From Xanthobacteraceae bacterium (GTDB lineage Bacteria > Pseudomonadota > Alphaproteobacteria > Rhizobiales > Xanthobacteraceae): DNA of 63,864 bases. Shown piece by piece: positions 45,666-54,826 of the stretch (the stretch's first letter is position 1; the number at the start of each line of letters is the position of its first letter). Both the position numbers and the translations under genes were made by a program. The stretch is taken from positions 1 through 63,864 of the forward strand of contig JARLJA010000079.1 in the NCBI GenBank assembly GCA_031291445.1. Direction: 5' to 3'. The notes below the pieces were generated by a model, which saw nothing but the letters and a program-made list of their open reading frames with translations, did not search any database and was not told where the DNA came from.

Positions 45666-48338
45666 ATGCGCGCCATCGTCGCCGTCCTCCTGCTCGTCGC
45701 CGCCGCCCACGCCGCCATTTGGGGATTGCTCCGCGACCGCCGGGAGGCGCCCGATTTTCGCGGCATGCTGCCGAGCGTGTCCTACGCGCCGTTCGAAGGC
45801 AGCGCGCATCCGGACGTCGACAATATTCCCAGCACCGAGCGGATCCGCGCCGACCTCAAGAAGCTGTCGCAGATCAGCCGCGCCATCCGCCTCTATTCGT
45901 CGACCGGCGGCGTCGAGCTGGTTCCGGCGATCGCCAACGAGTTCGGCCTGAAGGTGACGGTCGGCGCCTGGATCGACAAGAATCCCGAGCGCAACGAGCG
46001 CGAGATCCAGGCCGCCGTCGAGCTCGCCAGGCGCAACAGCAACGTCATCGGCGTCGTCGTCGGCAACGAGACCGTCTACCGCGGCGAGCAGAAGGTCGAC
46101 GACCTGATCGCGCTCATCCAGCGGGTCAAGAAACAGGTCAACGTGCCTGTGACGACCGGCGAAATCTGGAACATCTGGCGCGACAATCCGACCCTCGCCG
46201 CCAACACCGACTTCATCGCCGCGCACGTCCTGCCGTATTGGGAGAACTATACCGACAAGCAGGCCGTCGAGCAGGCGATGTACCGCTACGGCCTGCTGCG
46301 GGAGGCGTTCCCCGGCAAACGCGTGGTCATCGCCGAATTCGGCTGGCCGAGCGCCGGCTACAATCTCGGCGTCGCCGTGCCGGGGCCGTTCGAGCAGGCG
46401 GTGACGCTGCGCACCTTCGTCGCCCGCGCCACGGCGGCCAGCATGGACTACAACATCGTCGAGGCCATCGACCAGCCCTGGAAGTTTTTCGAAGGCGGGG
46501 TCGGCCCTTACTGGGGCATTCTGAATGCGGCACGTGAGCCGAAATTCGCCTGGACCGGCCCGGTCGAAGACCCCGATTATTGGAAGCTCGCCACCGTCGC
46601 CATCCTGGTCGGCGTGCTGTTGTCGCTGCCGATCCTGCGGCTGGCCCGGCCGCGGGTGATCCAGACGGTGGTGCTGGCCGCCACGGCGAACGGGGTCGGC
46701 GCCTGGGTGGCGACCGTGTTCGAATACTGGAACTCGCATTATTTCGTGTTCGGCTCGGCCTTCGCGCTCAGCCTCGGCGTCATCCTGCTGGTGCCGCTGA
46801 TGATCATCGCCATGGCCCGGATCGAGGAGATCGCCACGGTGGCGTTCGGCGCGCCGCCGCGCCGGCTCATCACCAACGGGCTGCCGCAGCCCGCCGACGG
46901 CGTGTTCCCCAAGGTGTCGATCCACATCCCGGCCTATTTCGAGCCGCCCGAGATGCTGAAGCAGACGCTGGACGCGGTAGCGCGGCTCGATTACCCGAAC
47001 TTCGAATGCGTGGTGATCATCAACAACACGCCGGATCCCGAGTTCTGGCAGCCGATCCAGGACCACTGCCGGGCGCTCGGCGAACGCTTCGTGTTCATCA
47101 ATGCCGAGAAGGTCGCGGGCTTCAAGGCCGGCGCGCTGCGGATCGCCATGGCGCGCACCGCGCCCGACGCCGAGATCATCGGCATCATCGACGCCGACTA
47201 CGTGGTGACGCCCGACTGGCTCAAGGAGCTGGTGCCGGCCTTCGCCGACCCGCGGGTCGGCCTGGTGCAGGCGCCGCAGGACCACCGCGACGGCGGCCGC
47301 TCGCTGATGCACTACATGATGAACGGCGAATATGCCGGCTTCTTCGACATCGGCATGGTCCAGCGCAACGAGGACGACGCCATCATCGTCCACGGCACCA
47401 TGTGCCTGATCCGGCGCGCCGCCATGGACATGGCCGGCGGCTGGGCCGGCGACACCATCTGCGAGGACACCGATCTCGGCCTCGCCGTGATCGAGAACGG
47501 CTGGACCACCCACTACACCAACAAGCGCTACGGCTTCGGCCTGCTGCCCGACACCTACGAGGCGTTCCGCAAGCAGCGCCACCGCTGGGCCTATGGCGGG
47601 TTCCAGATCGTCAAGAAGCACTGGCGCCGCTTCCTGCCCGGCGCCAGCCGCCTGACGCCCGACCAGAAGCGGCAGTTCGCGGTGGGCTGGCTCAACTGGC
47701 TCGGCGCCGAGAGCATCGGCGTGGTGGTGGCGATCCTCAACCTGATCTGGGTGCCGATCGTCGCCTTCGCCGACATCGCCATCCCGGATCGCATCCTGAC
47801 CTTGCCGATCATCGCCTCCTTCGTGGTCTCGGCGGCGCACTTTTTGACCCTGTACCGGCTGCGGGTCCACGTCCCGATCGGGCAGATGCTGGGGGCGATG
47901 CTGACCGCGATGTCGGTGCAGTGGACGGTGTCGCGGGCGGTGGCCAACGGCCTGATCACCGACCACCTGCCCTTCGCCCGCACCTCCAAGGGCGGCCTGT
48001 CGCGGATGTCGGTCGAGTTCCAGGCGTTCTGGGAAGCGGTGATCGGCGCGCTGTTGTGGGTCGGCGCCGCCGAGCTGATCATCACCAACGCTCAGAAGCA
48101 GATCACCGAGATCTACATCTTCGCCGGCGTGCTGCTGCTGCAGAGCCTGCCGTTCCTGGCCGCGGTGGCGATCGCCGTGCTAGAGAACTCGCGGCTCAAC
48201 GCCTTCACCTTCTGGCGCGAGACCGGGATCCGGACCGCCGAACTGATCGGCCTGCGTCCGGTCGCCCTGCCCTTGCCGGGCAACATCACCCAGCCGCCGG
48301 CGGCGGTGGCCGCCGAGATCAGCAGCGAGGCGCCGTAG
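45666..48338 (+). CDS. ndvB: Cyclic beta-glucan synthase NdvB (GH17-GT2 fusion)
   Basis: An 890-residue membrane protein with two catalytic modules. The N-terminal GH17-like domain follows a membrane helix; its Glu pair is VVVGNETVYRG (about 135) and VVIAEFGWPSA (about 224). After hydrophobic helices (about 305-385) comes a GT2 processive domain: VSIHIPAYFEPPEML, DAD at 509-511, CEDTD at 599-603 and QRHRW at 637-641. Four or more helices follow. It would polymerise UDP-glucose into beta-1,3/1,6 glucan and transglycosylate or cyclise it. The start at ATG 45666 keeps the first helix; a GTG at 45603 would add 21 residues. Confidence 0.92.
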   Translation: MRAIVAVLLLVAAAHAAIWGLLRDRREAPDFRGMLPSVSYAPFEGSAHPDVDNIPSTERIRADLKKLSQISRAIRLYSSTGGVELVPAIANEFGLKVTVGAWIDKNPERNEREIQAAVELARRNSNVIGVVVGNETVYRGEQKVDDLIALIQRVKKQVNVPVTTGEIWNIWRDNPTLAANTDFIAAHVLPYWENYTDKQAVEQAMYRYGLLREAFPGKRVVIAEFGWPSAGYNLGVAVPGPFEQAVTLRTFVARATAASMDYNIVEAIDQPWKFFEGGVGPYWGILNAAREPKFAWTGPVEDPDYWKLATVAILVGVLLSLPILRLARPRVIQTVVLAATANGVGAWVATVFEYWNSHYFVFGSAFALSLGVILLVPLMIIAMARIEEIATVAFGAPPRRLITNGLPQPADGVFPKVSIHIPAYFEPPEMLKQTLDAVARLDYPNFECVVIINNTPDPEFWQPIQDHCRALGERFVFINAEKVAGFKAGALRIAMARTAPDAEIIGIIDADYVVTPDWLKELVPAFADPRVGLVQAPQDHRDGGRSLMHYMMNGEYAGFFDIGMVQRNEDDAIIVHGTMCLIRRAAMDMAGGWAGDTICEDTDLGLAVIENGWTTHYTNKRYGFGLLPDTYEAFRKQRHRWAYGGFQIVKKHWRRFLPGASRLTPDQKRQFAVGWLNWLGAESIGVVVAILNLIWVPIVAFADIAIPDRILTLPIIASFVVSAAHFLTLYRLRVHVPIGQMLGAMLTAMSVQWTVSRAVANGLITDHLPFARTSKGGLSRMSVEFQAFWEAVIGALLWVGAAELIITNAQKQITEIYIFAGVLLLQSLPFLAAVAIAVLENSRLNAFTFWRETGIRTAELIGLRPVALPLPGNITQPPAAVAAEISSEAP

Positions 48339-48451
48339 GCGTTTCCGGATCGGGGGCCATGGGCCTCCCGAGACGGCGAGGCTCAGTTGTCCACGGGCCC
48401 AAGCGCGGGCCATTGACCATCGGGGGGCTGCCCCCTACACCACCCTCACGT

Positions 48452-48527
48452 GAGCGCGTAGCTCAGGCGGTAGAGCACGTGACTTTTAATCATGGGGTCG
48501 AGGGTTCGAGTCCCTCCGCGCTCACCA
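48452..48527 (+). tRNA. tRNA-Lys (anticodon TTT)
   Basis: A complete 76-base cloverleaf including encoded CCA. The acceptor arms are GAGCGCG and CGCGCTC, the D stem GCTC/GAGC, the anticodon stem CGTGA/TCATG around loop CTTTTAA (anticodon TTT, read as Lys), and the T arm GAGGG-TTCGAGT-CCCTC. It stands alone, 113 bp after ndvB. Confidence 0.97.
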
Positions 48528-49060
48528 TATTGAAAATACTGAAGAAATCCCCCGCGACCCATCGAGAATTCCGCCCTCAGATTTGCCCCGTGTCTGCACT
48601 GTGTCGACAAAGCAGTTGCCGCACGTTTCCGTGATCCGGTCGCGGCGCGCGAGCGCCTCACGCGGAGCACGCCGAAATGCTCCGGCGGGCCCTGATCCAC
48701 TTCTATCGGATCCGCCCCCCACGCGCGCGCGCCCGCCGTAAGAGGCGCCGGTCTGCTCCATGAAGGGCGTCGAAGCCGCCGATTCCGGAAACGGATTCCT
48801 CCGGCGCATCGCTTTCCCCCCATCGCAGTCGTCGAGCTCGGCGTCGAAGTTCCGCGGCAGCGCCAGTCACAGATCGTCGTCGGCGGCGATCTCTCGTACG
48901 TCGGCGGCCGGCGGCGCGCGCCCTATCGGGCGGCGGCCGCAAGGCTCCGACGAAGGAGCTCGGCAAGGCGGGCGCAATGAAATACTCGTTCGGGACGCGC
49001 AGTCGATGGAGATGAAGGCCACGGCCGGGCGCACGGATCCAACAGCCCGAAGTTCTTCCG
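48528..49060. other. Region after tRNA-Lys with no recognised gene
   Basis: 533 bp. Short frames on both strands have no family resemblance; those that cross the tRNA are antisense artefacts. No integrase, direct repeat of the tRNA 3' end or transposase is visible. It marks the border between the conserved ndv/tRNA segment and the accessory catabolic cluster. Confidence 0.5.
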
Positions 49061-49816
49061 CTACCACGCGCGCGCGATTGAACTGCCTTCCCTGGTCCCT
49101 TTGCGAAGGCCGATCGCGTGGTCGAGGATAGAGGGATCTTCCCTGAGTTCATCGACCCCTCCCACGTACACCGGCTTGCCCCGCTCGAGGATGAGAACTT
49201 CATCGGCGAAATCCAGCACCACGTCGACGTGTTGCTCGACGAGCAGGCAGCCAATCCCGGATGTCTCCACCATATTGCGGATCGCATCCATGAGCTCGTC
49301 GCGCAGCCGCGGCGCCAGGCCTTCCAGCGGCTCGTCCATCAGCAGCAACGTCGGGCCTGAGATCGTCGCCCGCGCGACAGCGAGCATTTGCTGCTCGCCG
49401 CCGGACAATTGGGTGCCGTTGTTGTTGCGCCGCTCGCGCAGCCGCGGAAACAGCGCAAAGGCCGCCTCGACGCGCTTGTCGTCCGCGGCGCTGCGCACGG
49501 CGCTGAAGAGGTTTTCCTCGACGCTAAGCGATTTGAATATGTCGCGGGTCTGCGGCACGTAGCCGAGGCCGGCGCGGGCTCGCCGCCAGGTCGGTAGCGC
49601 GGTGACATCCGTCCCGCCGAACGTGATGCGGCCGCCGTGGATCTGTGCCAGCCCCATGATGCAGGCGAACATCGTGGTCTTGCCGACGCCGTTGCGGCCC
49701 AGAATGCCGAGCTTGCCGCCGGCGCCGATGCGAAACGAAACGCCCTCCAGCACCACCGTGCCGGCATAGCCACCGCGCAGGTTCTCGACGCGAAGTTCAC
49801 CAGCCTCGAGAGTCAA
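49061..49816 (-). CDS. Liv-type ABC transporter ATP-binding protein (LivF-like)
   Basis: A 251-residue ATPase: Walker A GRNGVGKTT near residue 40, the signature LSGGEQQMLAVARA near residue 138, Walker B LLLMDEPLEGLAP and the switch His in VEQHVDVVL. The length and ILGRNGVGKTTMFACIMGL are typical of LivF of the hydrophobic-amino-acid (HAAT) family. Four-base overlap with the LivG-like gene. As the last gene of the cluster, its partners are the four upstream transporter genes. The substrate is inferred not to be a branched-chain amino acid (see the cluster finding). Confidence 0.9.
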   Translation of the reverse strand: MTLEAGELRVENLRGGYAGTVVLEGVSFRIGAGGKLGILGRNGVGKTTMFACIMGLAQIHGGRITFGGTDVTALPTWRRARAGLGYVPQTRDIFKSLSVEENLFSAVRSAADDKRVEAAFALFPRLRERRNNNGTQLSGGEQQMLAVARATISGPTLLLMDEPLEGLAPRLRDELMDAIRNMVETSGIGCLLVEQHVDVVLDFADEVLILERGKPVYVGGVDELREDPSILDHAIGLRKGTREGSSIARAW

Positions 49817-50562
49817 TGGCCCCCCCTCCCGAAATAGATTTCGCGGATCTGCTGATTTTCCGCGACCTCCGCGGGCGTCCCTTCGAACAGGATGGCGCCA
49901 GCAACGAGAACGATGACGCGCCGTGCGAAGCGAAAAACCAGTTCCATATCGTGCTCGATCAACAGGATCGGCAGGTCGCCGGGCAAGCGAGACAGCAGAT
50001 CCAGAATGACACCGGATTCGCTCTCCGGCACGCCGGCCGCAGGTTCGTCCAGCAGCAGAACACGCGGGTTCAGCGCGAGCGCAATGGCGATCTCGATGAG
50101 CCGCTGCTCACCATAGGCGAGTGCTCCGACCAGCCGGCCGGCCTTGTCGGCTAGGCCCAACGGTTCGAGCAGGGCGATGGCCTCGCTCCTGATCGCACGG
50201 TCACGGCGCGCCGACGGCCAGAGCCGAAAGGCCGCGCGATGCCGCTGGATCAGCGCCAACGATACGTTCTCGATCACGCTCAGGTCGCGACAGAGCCGGC
50301 TGACCTGGAACGTCCGCACGATTCCGAGGCGGGTGCGGGACGCCTGGTCGAGCGGATTCAAGCGCGCGCCATCGAGATGGATGTCGCCGGCCGACGGCGC
50401 CAGCGCGCCGCTGATGAGGTTGATCAAGGTGGTCTTGCCGGCGCCGTTGGGACCGATCAGCGCGGTACGGTCGCCGTCGTTGAGCGAGAGGTCGATATGG
50501 GAGGCGACCGTCAAGCCACCGAACGTTTTGGTCAGGCCGCTGAGGCGGAGCCGCTCGGTCAT
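49813..50562 (-). CDS. Liv-type ABC transporter ATP-binding protein (LivG-like)
   Basis: A 249-residue ATPase: GPNGAGKTTLINLISG, an atypical signature LAYGEQRLIEIAIALA in place of LSxGxQ, and Walker B LLLDEPAAGVPESE, with the switch His in LIEHDMELVF. The atypical signature is frequent in LivG-type subunits. Both ends overlap neighbours by four bases. The start at 50562 (MTERLRLSGL) is fixed by the overlap with the permease gene. Confidence 0.9.
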   Translation of the reverse strand: MTERLRLSGLTKTFGGLTVASHIDLSLNDGDRTALIGPNGAGKTTLINLISGALAPSAGDIHLDGARLNPLDQASRTRLGIVRTFQVSRLCRDLSVIENVSLALIQRHRAAFRLWPSARRDRAIRSEAIALLEPLGLADKAGRLVGALAYGEQRLIEIAIALALNPRVLLLDEPAAGVPESESGVILDLLSRLPGDLPILLIEHDMELVFRFARRVIVLVAGAILFEGTPAEVAENQQIREIYFGRGGH

Positions 50563-51551
50563 GACCCACCCTGCCCGGCGCGGCGGCGCCATTTGTCGAC
50601 CATGCCGTAGAGGCCTCCAGGCAGAAACAGCACCGTCACCACCAACAGCACGCCGATCACCAGCAGCCAATGATAGGGATTGATTGTCGCGGTCACGTGC
50701 CGGACGATCATGAAGGTTGGCACACCCAAGAGTGCGCCAGCGAGATGACCCACCCCGCCGATCGACAGCATCACCAGGCCTTCGGCGGACAGTTCAAAGC
50801 CGAGGTTGCCGAGGCCTACGACCTGGGTCGTCTGCGCCGACAGCGCGCCGGCGATCCCGGCGACTGCGCCGCCGATGGCGTAGACGCACAGCAAATGGCG
50901 GACCACCGGCGCGCCGATCGCGCGCATGCGCAGGCGGTCTCCCTTGATGCCCCGGCAGGTCAGGCCGAACGGCGAGGCGATGAGGCGGCGCAGGCAGAAA
51001 TAGACGACGACGAGGGCGGCCAGCGTATAGCAGAAGCCGACCCGGCCGTGAAAATCGAACGCCACTGCGCCGAGGATCGGATTGACCGGAATGTCCGCCA
51101 ACCCATCGTCGCCGCCGGTCACGAATGCGGCCTTGTTGGCGATCTCGAGCAGCACCTGCGCGAACGCGATCGAAAGCATGATCAAGGTGAGACCCCGGGT
51201 GCGCAAGATCAGAAGCCCGCTGGCGGCGGCCACGCCGGCACCGGCGAGTGCGCCGACGAGCAGGCCGCTGAACGGTTCGGCCGAAACGTGCAATGCCCAC
51301 AGCGCGGCGGCATAGGAGCCGGCACCGAACAGTGCGGCTTGGCCCAGCGTTCCGATCCCGGCCTGGCCCACCACCAGCGCGATCGATAGCGTGAAGATCG
51401 ACAGGATGTTGATCCGCGTGATGAAGCCGAGATCGTCCGGAAAGACGATCGCCGCCAGTAGGCCGACCGCGACGACGGCGAGTTCCGGGCCGATGAGCGC
51501 GCGCCAGCGCCCGGGTTCCACGCGCGAAGGGTCGGCGACGATGTCCGCCAT
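50559..51551 (-). CDS. Liv-type ABC transporter permease (LivM-like)
   Basis: A 330-residue permease. The N-terminal region carries NILSIFTLSIALVVGQAGIGTLGQAALFGAG, the conserved LivM block; about nine hydrophobic helices follow, ending in VLFLPGGLYGMVDKWRRRAG. The ATG at 51551 shares one base with the stop of the upstream permease gene (TGATG), an extreme form of translational coupling. The longer upstream frame is antisense to that gene. Confidence 0.9.
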   Translation of the reverse strand: MADIVADPSRVEPGRWRALIGPELAVVAVGLLAAIVFPDDLGFITRINILSIFTLSIALVVGQAGIGTLGQAALFGAGSYAAALWALHVSAEPFSGLLVGALAGAGVAAASGLLILRTRGLTLIMLSIAFAQVLLEIANKAAFVTGGDDGLADIPVNPILGAVAFDFHGRVGFCYTLAALVVVYFCLRRLIASPFGLTCRGIKGDRLRMRAIGAPVVRHLLCVYAIGGAVAGIAGALSAQTTQVVGLGNLGFELSAEGLVMLSIGGVGHLAGALLGVPTFMIVRHVTATINPYHWLLVIGVLLVVTVLFLPGGLYGMVDKWRRRAGQGGS

Positions 51552-52420
51552 CACGCGGCATCCTTCCGGCCGAGCAGGCCCTGGGGCCGCAGTGCGAGGG
51601 CTACCAGCATGGTGAGATAAAACGAGATCGATGCCAGATCGGGCAGAAGATACTTGGAAGCGGTATCGACCACTCCAAGGAGGAGCGCGGCGAGGAACGT
51701 GCCGAACAGCGTACCCTGGCCGCCGACGGCGACCACGGCGAGAAACAGGACCATGTACTTTATCGGATAGTTGGCTTCCATCGGCAGCAGTTCCGCGCCG
51801 GCGATACCGCCGAGTGCGGCCAATCCGGCGCCGATCGCAAATGTCATGGAGTAGAGCAACGTGGTGTTGATGCCGACCGACTCGGCGATGCCCGGATTGT
51901 CGACGGCGGCGCGCAACCTGATGCCGAACCGCGATCGGCCGATGAACAGCCAAAGCGCGACGCTGATCGCGCATCCGAGTACGATCACGGCGACCCGGTG
52001 GCGCGGGAACGACCGAAAGCCGAGATCGACGGGACCGGACAGCCGCGCCGGCAGATCGATCGAGGAAAATGACGCGCCGAGCCAGAGATTGACCAGCGCG
52101 ATCGCGACGAACGCGAGCCCGATCGTGAGCAGCGCCTGGTCGAGCTCGGGCCGGCCATAGATCCGGGAAATCACCACGCGCTCGATCGGCACCGATACCA
52201 GCGCCGTTGCAAGCACGGCGATCACCAGCGCGGGTTCGAATCGCAGACCGAGCCTACTCATCAGCTCGACCGCGGCGAAGCCGCCGAGCATCGCGAACGC
52301 GCCATGCGCCATGTTGACCACATGCATCAGGCCGAGCGTGATCGACAGCCCCACCGTGATCATGAACAGGATCATGGCATAGGCCATGCCGTCGATCAAA
52401 ATGCTGGCGAAGAGGGTCAC
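51551..52420 (-). CDS. Liv-type ABC transporter permease (LivH-like)
   Basis: A 289-residue permease with about eight hydrophobic helices. LivH landmarks are GMAYAMILFMITVGLSITLGLMHVVNMAHGAFAMLGGF and the central RAAVDNPGIAESVGINTTLLYSMTFAIGAGLAALGG. It follows the binding-protein gene by 27 bp and is fused end-to-start with the next permease. Confidence 0.91.
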   Translation of the reverse strand: MTLFASILIDGMAYAMILFMITVGLSITLGLMHVVNMAHGAFAMLGGFAAVELMSRLGLRFEPALVIAVLATALVSVPIERVVISRIYGRPELDQALLTIGLAFVAIALVNLWLGASFSSIDLPARLSGPVDLGFRSFPRHRVAVIVLGCAISVALWLFIGRSRFGIRLRAAVDNPGIAESVGINTTLLYSMTFAIGAGLAALGGIAGAELLPMEANYPIKYMVLFLAVVAVGGQGTLFGTFLAALLLGVVDTASKYLLPDLASISFYLTMLVALALRPQGLLGRKDAA

Positions 52421-52447
52421 GCGCGGCGTCCTCGGCTCGAACTCGGC

Positions 52448-53623
52448 TCACTTGGGATCGGCGCGGCCGAAGTCGGGCTGCTGCTCATAGGTCTTGAACT
52501 CCTTGTGGAACAGCTTGCCGTCGGCATCCTTCTCGACCTTGCGGATGTAGACGTTCTGGACGATGTGGCGGGACTCGGGATCGATACGCACCGGTCCGCG
52601 CGGGCTCTCCCACGCGAAACCGCGGATCGCAGCCATCGCGGCGTCCGGATCGCGCTGTCCCTTGGTGGCCTCGATCATGTGGTAGATCGCCGCCATGCCG
52701 TCGAAGCCCTCGAGCGCGGTGGCATTGGCGACCGCCGCCGGCGCAACCGCTTTCAGCGCCGCGACGAACTCGCTGTTGGAAGCCGAGTCATGCGCGCCGG
52801 AATAGAACATCCCCGACTCGAGGCCGAGCGCGGCGTCGCCGATAGCTGGAAGATCCTTCTCGTCGGCCTCGGATGTGCCGAACAGGCGGATGCCTGTGCT
52901 GCGGAGATCGTTGTCCTTGTAGGCCTTGATCACGCCATAGGACGGCGGGCCGCCGGGAAAGAAAATGAACAAGGCCTGTGGCGCCGATCCCTTCACCCGC
53001 TGCAGGAACGGCCCGAAGTCGGTCGTCTTGAGCGGCACCCGCACCTTCTCGATCACCTTGCCGCCGCCGGCCTCGAAGGTCTTGACGAACGAGGCCTCGG
53101 CGTCCGCGCCGGGCGCGTAGTCCGACACCATGGTGACCACGCTCCTGACGCCCTCGTCGAGCATGAAGCGCGCGATGGGTACGGTGATCTGGGGCAGCGT
53201 ATACGAGGTGCGGACGAAGTATTTCGACTTCTCGAGCACGCTGGAGGTCGCGGCGTTGAAGATCACCGTCGGAATCTTCGCTTCCTCGACCACCGGCGCG
53301 ATCGCGAACGCGTTCGGCGTGAACACGACGCCACCGATATATTGCACCTTGTTCTTGATGATCAACTCCTGAGCCAAAGCCTTCGCCTCGGAGGGATTGG
53401 GACCGGTGAGGTCGCGGAAGATCAGTTCGATGTCCTGCCCGCCGGCAGTTTTGCCGTGCAGCTTCTGATAGGCGTCGATCGCCGCCTTCCAGCCTTCGCC
53501 GAAACTCGAGAACGGTCCCGAAAAGGGCCCGATAATCCCCACCTTGACGGGCTCGGCGCGCGCAACCGCGCAGCCGAACAGCAGAACGCCGGCAAGAGCC
53601 GCGAGACGCTTGCATGTCTTCAC
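52448..53623 (-). CDS. Liv-type ABC transporter substrate-binding protein
   Basis: A 391-residue periplasmic protein with a signal peptide (LAALAGVLLFGCAVARAEP). VKVGIIGPFSGPFSSFGEGWKAAIDAY is the start of the type-1 periplasmic fold of the LivJ family, and FNAATSSVLEKSKYFVRTSY lies in the hinge and ligand region. Members of this family in Rhodopseudomonas also bind aromatic acids such as benzoates and p-coumarate. Adjacent acyl-CoA genes point to a carboxylic acid here. The first of the five transporter genes, 27 bp after the acyl-CoA dehydrogenase. Confidence 0.9.
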   Translation of the reverse strand: MKTCKRLAALAGVLLFGCAVARAEPVKVGIIGPFSGPFSSFGEGWKAAIDAYQKLHGKTAGGQDIELIFRDLTGPNPSEAKALAQELIIKNKVQYIGGVVFTPNAFAIAPVVEEAKIPTVIFNAATSSVLEKSKYFVRTSYTLPQITVPIARFMLDEGVRSVVTMVSDYAPGADAEASFVKTFEAGGGKVIEKVRVPLKTTDFGPFLQRVKGSAPQALFIFFPGGPPSYGVIKAYKDNDLRSTGIRLFGTSEADEKDLPAIGDAALGLESGMFYSGAHDSASNSEFVAALKAVAPAAVANATALEGFDGMAAIYHMIEATKGQRDPDAAMAAIRGFAWESPRGPVRIDPESRHIVQNVYIRKVEKDADGKLFHKEFKTYEQQPDFGRADPK

Positions 53624-53650
53624 GTTGCATTCCTCCCTGTTCGACGCGCA

Positions 53651-54823
53651 TCATCCCAATAGCGTGCGGGCGATCGTTCGCTTCATCATCTCGACGCTGC
53701 CTTCGGCGACCAGGCTGATCCGGTTCTGGAAAAAGGCCTCGCCCAGTCGGCTCTCCTTGAGCAGGCCGATGCCGCCGAGGATCTGGATCGACCGGTCGAT
53801 CACCCGGCAGGCCATCTCCGGACAGTAGGCCTTGGCCATCGCGGCTTCGAGCCGCGCGTCCACGCCCTGGTCGATCTTCCAGGCCGCCTTGTAGGCCAGA
53901 AGACGTCCGGTCTCGATATCCATGGCGGACTCCGCGATCTTCCACTGGATGGCTTGGTGTTCGGCGAGCCGCTTGCCGAACGTCTTGCGCCCGCCGGCAT
54001 ACTTGATCGCGATGTCCTGGCAGCGCTGGGCAAGGCCAACGGCGCCCATGCCGATCACCGCGCGATTGCGGTTGAGCTGGTCCTGCACGTAGTGGAAGCC
54101 CTCGTTGACGAGCCCGAGCAGGTTCTCGGCCGGGACGACGCAGTTGTCAAACTTGAGATCGCAGACCTTGCCCAGGAAGGTTCCCGGCGCTACCGATTCC
54201 ATGGTGCGCACCACCTTCACGCCGTCGGACGGCCAGTCGACCAAAAAGGTACTGATGCCCTTGGCGCCGCGGCCCGGGTCGGTGACGGCATAGACGAGCA
54301 GATAGTTCGGAACCAGAAACGGATGGAACGGATCCGGCGACCAACGCTTGACGCCGTTGATGACCCAGGTGTCGCCCTTGCGCACCGCGGTGGTCGCAAT
54401 CGAGGCGACGTCCGAGCCGAATTCAGGCTCGGAAATGCAGATGTGATACTGCGCGGTGCCCTCCAGGATCGGCCATAAATAGCGCTCTTGCTGCGTGCGC
54501 GGCGCCTCGAACAGCGCCGGATGCGGATCGAGAAACGCCGGCCAGGTCACGACGTTGCCGAAGAGCACCCAGCTCTGCTTGAACTGCTCGAAGGCCAGCG
54601 ACTTCGCCAGCGTACCGAGGCCATGGCCGCCCGACGCCTTCGGGATCGCCATACCGCGAAAGCCCGCCGCCTGGAATTTCTGGCGCAGCGACGTCATCAG
54701 CCCCGGCGCGACATCATAGTCACTGAGCGGCCACTCGTTCTCGATCGGGTCGCACTCGCTTTGCACAAAGGCCCTGGCCCGATCGACGATATCCTGCTGT
54801 GCTTGGTCCAGTTTGAAATCCAT
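53651..54823 (-). CDS. Acyl-CoA dehydrogenase
   Basis: A 390-residue FAD enzyme. The acyl-CoA dehydrogenase layout is clear: N-terminal helices, then AQYHICISEPEFGSDVASIATTAVRKGDTWVINGVKRW (FAD/substrate loop), then the C-terminal domain with QILGGIGLLKESRLGEAFFQNRISLVAEGSVEMMKRTIA. The usual catalytic Glu region reads AEGSVEMM, so the base may be present. It would introduce an alpha-beta double bond into a CoA thioester. Only three bases separate it from the ligase gene. Confidence 0.92.
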   Translation of the reverse strand: MDFKLDQAQQDIVDRARAFVQSECDPIENEWPLSDYDVAPGLMTSLRQKFQAAGFRGMAIPKASGGHGLGTLAKSLAFEQFKQSWVLFGNVVTWPAFLDPHPALFEAPRTQQERYLWPILEGTAQYHICISEPEFGSDVASIATTAVRKGDTWVINGVKRWSPDPFHPFLVPNYLLVYAVTDPGRGAKGISTFLVDWPSDGVKVVRTMESVAPGTFLGKVCDLKFDNCVVPAENLLGLVNEGFHYVQDQLNRNRAVIGMGAVGLAQRCQDIAIKYAGGRKTFGKRLAEHQAIQWKIAESAMDIETGRLLAYKAAWKIDQGVDARLEAAMAKAYCPEMACRVIDRSIQILGGIGLLKESRLGEAFFQNRISLVAEGSVEMMKRTIARTLLG

Positions 54824-54826
54824 CGT

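Noticed and set aside
45630-47966. 778-codon frame antisense to ndvB
   Set aside because: A shadow of a real gene whose GH17 and GT2 motifs lie on the plus strand; composition rich in Arg/Gly/Asp/His/Val as expected for antisense GC-rich code.
48446-48823. Minus-strand frame reading GERGGTRTLDPMIKSH across the tRNA
   Set aside because: This is the classic false protein produced by translating the antisense of a tRNA gene.
52788-53945. 385-codon frame crossing the binding-protein and dehydrogenase genes
   Set aside because: Different frame from both genuine genes and without recognisable motifs.
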